From Stenotrophomonas maltophilia (lineage in GTDB: Bacteria > Pseudomonadota > Gammaproteobacteria > Xanthomonadales > Xanthomonadaceae): a stretch of 9,178 nucleotides of DNA. Both the position numbers and the translations under genes were made by a program. The stretch spans positions 62,422 through 71,599 of the forward strand of contig DGLB01000001.1 in NCBI GenBank assembly GCA_002387845.1. Reading direction: 5' to 3'. Below, piece by piece: positions 4,633 to 9,178 of the stretch (positions are counted from its first letter, which is position 1; the number at the start of each line of letters is the position of its first letter). The notes under the pieces are model-generated. The model ran no database searches. It saw only the letters and a list, made by a program, of their open reading frames with translations, and had not been told where the DNA came from.

Positions 4633-4662
4633 GGCCGGATCGTACGTCCGGGGTGTGGGCTG

Positions 4663-4668
4663 TCTATA
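4663..4668 (-). promoter_or_regulatory. Possible -10 box for the ART-like operon
   Basis: On the minus strand TATAGA lies 31 bases before the ATG at 4632. No good TTGACA-like box is seen at the right spacing (the hexamer 17 bases upstream is CCTCAA), so this is a tentative call. Confidence 0.25.
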
Positions 4669-4747
4669 GAAGTGCGTGCGAATCGTTGAGGGCGATTCGA
4701 TTGAGTGTGCTGGAACCGTTGGTGTGCCTGGGGTTCGGCATCGCATG

Positions 4748-4770
4748 GGCCGGCCGACGGCCGGCGCTAC
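4748..4770 (-). repeat. SMAG-like palindrome 5
   Basis: The minus strand starts GTAGCGCCGGCCGTCGGCC. It is nearly identical to the element at 8137-8159, including the flanks GCATGG and CGG, so both belong to one subfamily different from the GACGCGCC type. Confidence 0.85.
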
Positions 4771-4806
4771 CGGGTGTCGGTTTTGGCGGATTTTTCGGTT
4801 CGGGTC

Positions 4807-4857
4807 GCGCGTCATCGGGGTGTGCGCGGAAAGCCGACACGCATGGCGTGTCGCTAC
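4807..4857. repeat. Flanking direct repeat, right copy
   Basis: This segment matches 3402-3453 with one single-base gap and a few substitutions. It consists of a GCGCGTCA arm, a G-rich spacer and a minus-strand SMAG. Confidence 0.75.
4835..4857 (-). repeat. SMAG/REP palindrome 6
   Basis: The minus strand starts GTAGCGACACGCCATG and ends CGTGTCG, the same as the element at 3431-3453. Confidence 0.9.
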
Positions 4858-4873
4858 AGGAGCGTTCGAGCAT

Positions 4874-4896
4874 GTAGCGACGCGCCATGCGCGTCA
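4874..4896 (+). repeat. SMAG/REP palindrome 7
   Basis: The sequence starts GTAGCGACGCGCCATG and ends CGCGTCA. It is preceded by GAGCGTTCGAGCAT, which recurs before the element at 4956. Confidence 0.9.
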
Positions 4897-4916
4897 TTCG
4901 GACCGGCGCCAAAAGC

Positions 4917-4939
4917 CGGCGCAGATAGCGTGTCGTTAC
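4917..4939 (-). repeat. SMAG/REP palindrome 8, degenerate
   Basis: Aligned with element 6, it keeps AAGCC on the left and GCGTGTCG-TTAC on the right, but the loop-side arm has decayed to GGCGCAGATA. The GTAG head has become GTAA. Confidence 0.6.
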
Positions 4940-4955
4940 GGAAGCGTTCGAGCAT

Positions 4956-4978
4956 GTAGTGACGCGCCATGCGCGTCA
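4956..4978 (+). repeat. SMAG/REP palindrome 9, hairpin just after pilR
   Basis: The sequence starts GTAGTGACGCGCCATG and ends CGCGTCA. TGACGCGC and GCGCGTCA form an 8-bp stem over a three-base loop, 9 bases past the pilR stop. It may protect the pilR message end or attenuate transcription. No T-run follows. Confidence 0.85.
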
Positions 4979-4987
4979 CAGGAGGGG

Positions 4988-6379
4988 TCAATCCATCCCC
5001 AGCTTTTTAAGCTTGTAACGCAGCGCCCGGAACGTAATCCCCAGCTGCGCAGCGGTGCGCGTCTTGTTCCAGCGATTCTCTTCCAGCGCCTTCTGGATCG
5101 CAGTGCGCTCCATCTGCTCGATGTACGAGGGCAGGGCACCGCTGCCGGCGGGTAAATCCACCACGGCTTCTTCCTGCACCGCAGCCGCGGCATTCACACC
5201 GGTCTGCCGCGTAGCACCGGGCTGGGGTAAGCGCAGGTCGCTGGCGCTGATGGTGTCGCCCTCGGCCAGGGCCAGGGCGCGTTCCAGAATGTTTTCCAGT
5301 TCGCGCACATTGCCGGGGAAGTGGTACAGGCTCATTGAGTCCAGCGCCGAAGGGGCCAGCAGCGGGGTGGGGCGGCCGTGGGTGCGGGCCAGCCGGGCCA
5401 GGATGGAGGCGGCCAGTTGCGGCAGGTCGCTGCTGCGTTCGCGCAGGGGCGGCACGCGCAGTTCGATCACGTTGATGCGGTAGTACAGGTCGTGGCGAAA
5501 GCGGCCTTCGTCGACCAGCTGGCCCAGGTCTTTATGGGTGGCTGAAAGAATGCGCACGTCCACCGGAATTTCGGTGGCGGCGCCGACCGGGCGGATCGAC
5601 TTCTCCTGGATGGCGCGCAGCAGCTTCACCTGCATCTGCAGCGGCAGCTCGGCCACCTCGTCCAGGAACAGGGTGCCGCCGTGGGCGGCCTGGAACAGGC
5701 CGGGCTTGTCGGCGTGCGCGCCGCTGAAGCTGCCCTTCTTGTGGCCGAAGAACTCGCTTTCCATCAGCTCCGAAGGAATGGCACCGCAGTTCACCGGCAC
5801 GAAGGCACCGGCGGCACGCGCGCTCTGCGCGTGGATGGTGCGGGCCACCAGTTCCTTGCCCACGCCCGATTCGCCCAGGATGTACACGGGGGCCTGGCTG
5901 CGGGCCACCTTCTCAATGGTGGTGCGCAGCGCGTCCATCGCGGCCGAATCGCCCAGCAGGCGGGTGGTCTGCTCGCTGGTCAGCGGCGGCGGCGCGGGGC
6001 GCTCGCTGTTGTTCAACTCCAGCGCATGCTTCACCAGCCCGCGCAGCACCGAAATGTCCACCGGCTTACTGACGAAGTCGAAGGCCCCGGCCTTCAGCGC
6101 TTCCACCGCCAGGTCCATGCTGCCGAAGGCGGTGATCATCGCCACCGGGGTGCGCGGGTAGTGCTGGGCAATCTCGGTCACCAGCTCGATGCCGTTGCCG
6201 TCGGGCAGCCGCATGTCGGTGATGCACAGGTCGTAAGGATTGCTGGCCAGCAGCTCACGGGCCTCGGCGAGATTGGCCGCCGTGCTGATCCGCAGGCCCA
6301 TGCGGCCCAGGGTCAGTACCAGCAGTTCGCGGATGTCGCGTTCGTCGTCGACAACGAGGGCGCTGCGGTTTTCGTTCAT
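4988..6379 (-). CDS. pilR: PilR, sigma-54-dependent response regulator of type IV pilin expression
   Basis: The 463-residue length is typical of NtrC-class regulators. The receiver domain (about 5-120) has the acidic pair D11/D12, phospho-acceptor D55 (LCITDMRLPDG), T83 and K105. The sigma-54 AAA+ domain (about 140-372) has Walker A GESGVGKE (169-176), the sigma-54 contact loop as GSFSGA (216-221, usually GAFTGA), Walker B GGTLFLDE (234-241), and RFRHDLYYRINV with the PLRERSSD arginine-finger region. A Fis-type helix-turn-helix closes the protein (about 430-463, RTAAQLGITFRALRYKLKKL). Phosphorylated by PilS, it activates sigma-54 RNA polymerase at the pilA promoter and so controls twitching motility. 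The gene follows pilS by 86 bases and has only a weak ribosome binding site at ATG 6377-6379. The pilB/pilA genes expected further along are not in the window. Confidence 0.95.
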   Translation of the reverse strand: MNENRSALVVDDERDIRELLVLTLGRMGLRISTAANLAEARELLASNPYDLCITDMRLPDGNGIELVTEIAQHYPRTPVAMITAFGSMDLAVEALKAGAFDFVSKPVDISVLRGLVKHALELNNSERPAPPPLTSEQTTRLLGDSAAMDALRTTIEKVARSQAPVYILGESGVGKELVARTIHAQSARAAGAFVPVNCGAIPSELMESEFFGHKKGSFSGAHADKPGLFQAAHGGTLFLDEVAELPLQMQVKLLRAIQEKSIRPVGAATEIPVDVRILSATHKDLGQLVDEGRFRHDLYYRINVIELRVPPLRERSSDLPQLAASILARLARTHGRPTPLLAPSALDSMSLYHFPGNVRELENILERALALAEGDTISASDLRLPQPGATRQTGVNAAAAVQEEAVVDLPAGSGALPSYIEQMERTAIQKALEENRWNKTRTAAQLGITFRALRYKLKKLGMD

Positions 6380-6465
6380 AGGAGTGAAGATAGCCGAGGA
6401 GTGTCACTAACGACAAATGTTTGACAGTTGTTGACCACTTTTAACGATTGGAACAGACCAATGCG

Positions 6466-8079
6466 TCATTCCGGCAACATGGTGTGCGGCCCGGGCAGGA
6501 TCAGCCGGAAGCAGGCCCCGCCGGCGGGCACGGACACGTACTCCAGCCGCGCCTGGTTGGCCCGGCACAGCTCGCGGGCGATGTACAGGCCCAGCCCGGT
6601 GCCATGCTCGGAGGTGGTGAAGAACGGGCGGAACAGCTGGCTGGCCACCTTTTCCGGAATGCCGGGGCCGCGGTCCATCACGTCGATCACCGCCGAGCGC
6701 TCCATGCGCGCCACGCGCAGCCGAACCCGGGCCGGGTCCTGGCCGGTGCGGCCGTACTTGAGGGCGTTGTGCACCAGCACGGTCAGAATCTGGTGCAGGT
6801 GGCGCGGGTCCACCAGCCCATGCACCGACGACTCGGTGATGATCGGCTCCACGCTGTCCGTTTCCAGGGTCAGACTCTGCTTGTACTCCAGTACGAAGCG
6901 GCGCACGAAGGCGGCCAGGTCCAGGTTTTCCGGGTTGGCGCGCTCGCGCCGGGCCAGGCCCAGCACGCTTTCCACAATGCCGTTGGTGCGCTGGCACTGC
7001 TGGTGGATGATCTGCAGCAGGCGGCGGTCGGTGTCGGTGATGACGGTGGACTCTTCCAGCAGCTGCGCGGCGTAGTTGATGGCGGCCAGCGGGTTGCGGA
7101 TCTCATGCGCCAGGCTGGCCGAGAACCGGCCCATGGCCGAGAGCGTCAACGACTCGGCGCGGCGCGAGACCACGCTGGAGTCGTCCAGGAACACCAGGGT
7201 GAGGTCACTGCCGGCCAGCAGGCGGGCGAAGCGCGGCTGCACCTCGGGCTGGTCGGGGGAGAGCTGCAGCGGGGTTTCCTCGTTGTTCCAGCCGTTGCGC
7301 CAGCGTTGCAGGCGGCGCAGCAGGTCGGGGGCGGCGCTGGCCAGTTCCAGCTTGCCGCTGCCGCTGTTGCCGTCGTTGTCGCCAATCAGTGTGCTGGCGG
7401 CCTCGTTGGCCAGGGTGATGCGGTTGCTGCCGTCCACCACCAGCACGCCGGTGCGCATGCGGCGGATGATCAGTTCGTTGATCTCGAACAGGTTGGCTAC
7501 TTCGTCGCCACGCTGGTTGGCCAGCTGCTGGTTGCGCCGCGCGCGGTTGCCCACCTGGTAGCTGACGAACGCCACCGCCAGGTAGCTGGTGATGAACATG
7601 GCCAGCTCGGCCAGGGTGCGGTTGGGGTCGCCGTTCTCCAGCAGGTTCCAGACGTACTCACCCGCGGTGGCCACGGCGGCGGCCAGGGCCAGGCTGAAAC
7701 CCAGTGACAGCGGCAGCAGGGTGGCGGCAGCGGCGATGTTGAACAGCAGGGCCATCGAAAGGCCGGCGCTGGCACCGGGCAGGGCATGGGCCAGCAGCGC
7801 GGTGGCAAGGATGTCCACGGCCACGCTGCCCACCACGATGGGGCGCAGCCAGCGCTCGTTTCGCCCCAGCAGCAGGATCAGCACCGCTACCCCCAGGTAC
7901 GCCACGCTGACCACGGCCGCCATGCCGGCGTGGGGGGACTCGCCCACCAGCGTGGCCAGGGGGCTGAACAGCAGCGCGGCGATGACCGCGGCGATCAGCA
8001 CGCGGTACAGGGCAAAGAAGTACAGCTCCCGCTTCGGCAAGGACTCGATACGGTCGATCAGTGAAGCGCTGGGTGACAC
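6466..8079 (-). CDS. pilS: PilS, membrane sensor histidine kinase of the pilin two-component system
   Basis: GTG 8077-8079 is preceded by AAGGGGAG at a 7-base spacing, which fixes the start and gives 537 residues. Six hydrophobic segments (about 21-39, 52-71, 80-98, 104-122, 123-140, 158-177) anchor it in the inner membrane, as in Pseudomonas PilS. A PAS-like domain follows (about 195-300, NELIIRRMRTGVLVVD). The kinase core has the H-box FSASLAHEIRNPLAAI (His325), N-box LVHNALKYG (Asn438), G1 box DRGPGIP (469-475), F-box LFRPFFTT and G2 box HGTGLGL (492-498). It autophosphorylates and transfers phosphate to PilR. Pilin sensing through the membrane part is known in P. aeruginosa and assumed here. 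All catalytic residues look intact. Confidence 0.95.
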   Translation of the reverse strand: MSPSASLIDRIESLPKRELYFFALYRVLIAAVIAALLFSPLATLVGESPHAGMAAVVSVAYLGVAVLILLLGRNERWLRPIVVGSVAVDILATALLAHALPGASAGLSMALLFNIAAAATLLPLSLGFSLALAAAVATAGEYVWNLLENGDPNRTLAELAMFITSYLAVAFVSYQVGNRARRNQQLANQRGDEVANLFEINELIIRRMRTGVLVVDGSNRITLANEAASTLIGDNDGNSGSGKLELASAAPDLLRRLQRWRNGWNNEETPLQLSPDQPEVQPRFARLLAGSDLTLVFLDDSSVVSRRAESLTLSAMGRFSASLAHEIRNPLAAINYAAQLLEESTVITDTDRRLLQIIHQQCQRTNGIVESVLGLARRERANPENLDLAAFVRRFVLEYKQSLTLETDSVEPIITESSVHGLVDPRHLHQILTVLVHNALKYGRTGQDPARVRLRVARMERSAVIDVMDRGPGIPEKVASQLFRPFFTTSEHGTGLGLYIARELCRANQARLEYVSVPAGGACFRLILPGPHTMLPE

Positions 8080-8136
8080 GCCGGAACTCCCCTTCTGGCT
8101 GGGGACCAGTGTATCGGCCTTCGGACGGATTGCATG

Positions 8137-8159
8137 GGCCGGCCAACGGCCGGCGCTAC
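8137..8159 (-). repeat. SMAG-like palindrome 10
   Basis: The minus strand starts GTAGCGCCGGCCGTTGGCC. Apart from one base in the loop it equals the element at 4748-4770. It lies in the pilS leader or promoter region. Confidence 0.85.
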
Positions 8160-8286
8160 CGGCGATCCCCCCTGGATCGCGCGCGAATTGTCACCGCCCA
8201 GGGTGCCTGGTCGGGCCCGGTGCAATCGCAACTGTCTGAAATATCGCCGGAATCGTCCCGAAACCGGCCAATACGGTCGCGTGTCT

Positions 8287-8315
8287 TTGCGCCGTCGCCT
8301 TCGCTCGTCCACAAT
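8287..8315 (+). promoter_or_regulatory. Candidate sigma-70 promoter of sucC
   Basis: TTGCGC (8287-8292) and CACAAT (8310-8315) are spaced by exactly 17 bases, with 3/6 and 4/6 matches to consensus, giving a leader of roughly 80 bases before ATG 8400. The match is modest, and other starts are possible. Confidence 0.3.
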
Positions 8316-8399
8316 AGTGGGCCCGCCGCGGTCCCCAACCGGCGCCCGTTCGAGGGAGCCCGGAAACGCGTGCGGTCGTTCCTATTCCCACGGTGACGC

Positions 8400-9178
8400 A
8401 TGAATTTCCACGAATACCAGTCAAAACAGCTGCTTGCCGAGTACGGCATCCCCGTTCCGGCCGGCAAGGTCGCGGCGACCCCGGACGAAGCAGTTGAAGC
8501 TGCCAACGCCCTGGGCCAGGGCCCCTGGATGGTCAAGGCTCAGATCCACGCGGGCGGCCGTGGCAAGGCTGGCGGCGTCAAGTTCTGCAAGACCACCGAC
8601 GACGTGAAGGCCGCTGCGGCCAAGATGCTCGGCACCAAGATGGCCACCTACCAGACCGCCGGCGTCGAACTGCCGGTCAACCTGGTGCTGGTGACCACCG
8701 CCGGTGAGATCGTCAAGGAACTGTACCTGTCGGTCCTGGTCGACCGTGGCACCAAGACCATCACCTACATCGCCTCTTCGGAAGGCGGCGTTGAAATCGA
8801 GCAGGTCGCCGCGGAAACGCCGGAGCTGATCCACTCGCTGAACGTCGACTTCGTCGAAGGCGTGCAGGGTTACCACGGTCGTGATTTCGGCTTCAAGCTC
8901 GGCCTGACCGCCAAGCAGGCCGGCCAGTTCGCCAGCATCATGGTGAACCTGTACCGCCTGTTCAACGAAAAGGACCTGGCCCTGGTTGAAATCAACCCGC
9001 TGGCCATCCTGGACGACGGCAACCTGTACGCGCTGGACGGCAAGTTCGACAGCGACGACAACGCCGCGTTCCGTCAGAAGGCGCTGGTCGCCATGCGCGA
9101 CAAGACCCAGGAAGACGAAACCGAAGTGACCGCTTCGGAGCTGGACATCAACTACGTCACCATGGACGGCAACATCGG
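8400..9178 (+). CDS. sucC: Succinyl-CoA synthetase beta subunit (ADP-forming), 5' two thirds
   Basis: The frame starts at ATG 8400 (MNFHEYQSKQLLAEYGIPVP) and is open to the window end, giving 259 complete residues of about 388. The N-terminal ATP-grasp domain shows MVKAQIHAGGRGKAGGVK (about 44-61) with nucleotide-binding basic residues, then a run typical of the family (ELYLSVLVDRG), the Mg/nucleotide motif EINPLA (about 197-202), and YVTMDGNIG at the edge, where the CoA-ligase domain begins. With SucD it interconverts succinyl-CoA and succinate with nucleotide phosphorylation in the citric acid cycle, in the cytoplasm. sucD normally follows and would lie just outside. The short GGTGA at 8391-8395 is the likely ribosome binding site. 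GC-rich, regular codon use marks it as core genome. Confidence 0.97.
   Translation, partial: MNFHEYQSKQLLAEYGIPVPAGKVAATPDEAVEAANALGQGPWMVKAQIHAGGRGKAGGVKFCKTTDDVKAAAAKMLGTKMATYQTAGVELPVNLVLVTTAGEIVKELYLSVLVDRGTKTITYIASSEGGVEIEQVAAETPELIHSLNVDFVEGVQGYHGRDFGFKLGLTAKQAGQFASIMVNLYRLFNEKDLALVEINPLAILDDGNLYALDGKFDSDDNAAFRQKALVAMRDKTQEDETEVTASELDINYVTMDGNI

Larger units (their letters stand above)
8080..8399. promoter_or_regulatory. Divergent pilS/sucC intergenic region
   Basis: These 320 bases must hold the promoters of both genes. They contain one SMAG-like palindrome (8137-8159) close to pilS and a plausible sucC promoter. I see no gene, no riboswitch and no clear sigma-54 box. Confidence 0.7.

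Noticed and set aside
4633..4815. N-terminal extension of the small gene ending at 4393
   Set aside because: Much of it is the translation of a SMAG-like palindrome; the internal ATG 4632 aligns with the paralogue.
4748..4978. CRISPR array
   Set aside because: The repeats are short palindromes in alternating orientation with GTAG heads, there are no unique spacers of constant size, and no cas genes.
5681..6424. Plus-strand open frame of 247 codons opposite pilR
   Set aside because: It is an antisense shadow; the minus strand encodes a complete NtrC-type regulator.
6448..7707. Long plus-strand open frame (419 codons) opposite pilS
   Set aside because: It is the antisense shadow of a GC-rich gene. 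Its protein is Gln/His/Val-rich low complexity, while the minus-strand frame has every histidine kinase box.
8080..8399. tRNA, riboswitch or small gene between pilS and sucC
   Set aside because: There is no cloverleaf, no recognised aptamer core, and only short frames crossing a REP element.

Overview
The window most likely comes from a Stenotrophomonas chromosome (S. maltophilia complex or a close relative in the Xanthomonadaceae). Three things point there. The right half is GC-rich and carries the gene order pilR-pilS-(divergent)-sucC. The noncoding DNA is scattered with short GTAG-headed palindromes of the SMAG/REP type described in S. maltophilia. The sucC, PilS and PilR proteins are all typical gammaproteobacterial forms. 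The genus is inferred from synteny and repeats, not from a database search.

Left part (1-2271): accessory DNA of visibly lower GC, all on the plus strand. It has two related, tightly coupled gene chains. Chain 1 is the tail of an ankyrin-repeat gene (1-221), an unlisted 46-codon ORF (218-358), and a 108-aa unknown protein (349-675). Chain 2 is a 117-aa unknown protein (1140-1493), an ankyrin gene broken by one extra A (1490-1850), a 53-codon ORF (1847-2008), and an 88-aa protein resembling DUF6968 (2005-2271). Bases 1-319 and 1629-1948 are about 95% identical and then diverge abruptly. Small ankyrin proteins in arrays with short unknown genes are the usual look of immunity-gene clusters of polymorphic toxins, but no toxin is visible here. 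Bases 676-1139 hold no clear gene, only a possible gene remnant.

Middle part (2272-4987), minus-strand genes separated by REP-rich DNA. A SymE-like toxin gene (2425-2730) has a perfect ribosome binding site and a long leader with interleaved inverted repeats. The stretch 2894-3386 is noncoding and contains a strongly G-rich block with a telomere-like TTGGGG tract. A three-gene minus-strand operon follows: a small protein (4393-4632), a protein that looks like an ADP-ribosyltransferase-fold toxin (3707-4396), and a second small protein (3450-3683) paralogous to the first. The operon is bracketed by about 51-bp direct repeats that include SMAG elements. It is the best candidate for an undescribed toxin-antitoxin-type or anti-phage module in the window.

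Right part (4988-9178): the conserved core. pilS (sensor kinase, 6466-8079) and pilR (sigma-54-dependent response regulator, 4988-6379) run leftwards and together control type IV pilin transcription. sucC (succinyl-CoA synthetase beta subunit, 8400 to the window end) runs rightwards from a shared 320-bp intergenic region. In related genomes the pil structural genes normally continue past pilR. Here the accessory block occupies that place, so it was probably inserted at the edge of the pil cluster.
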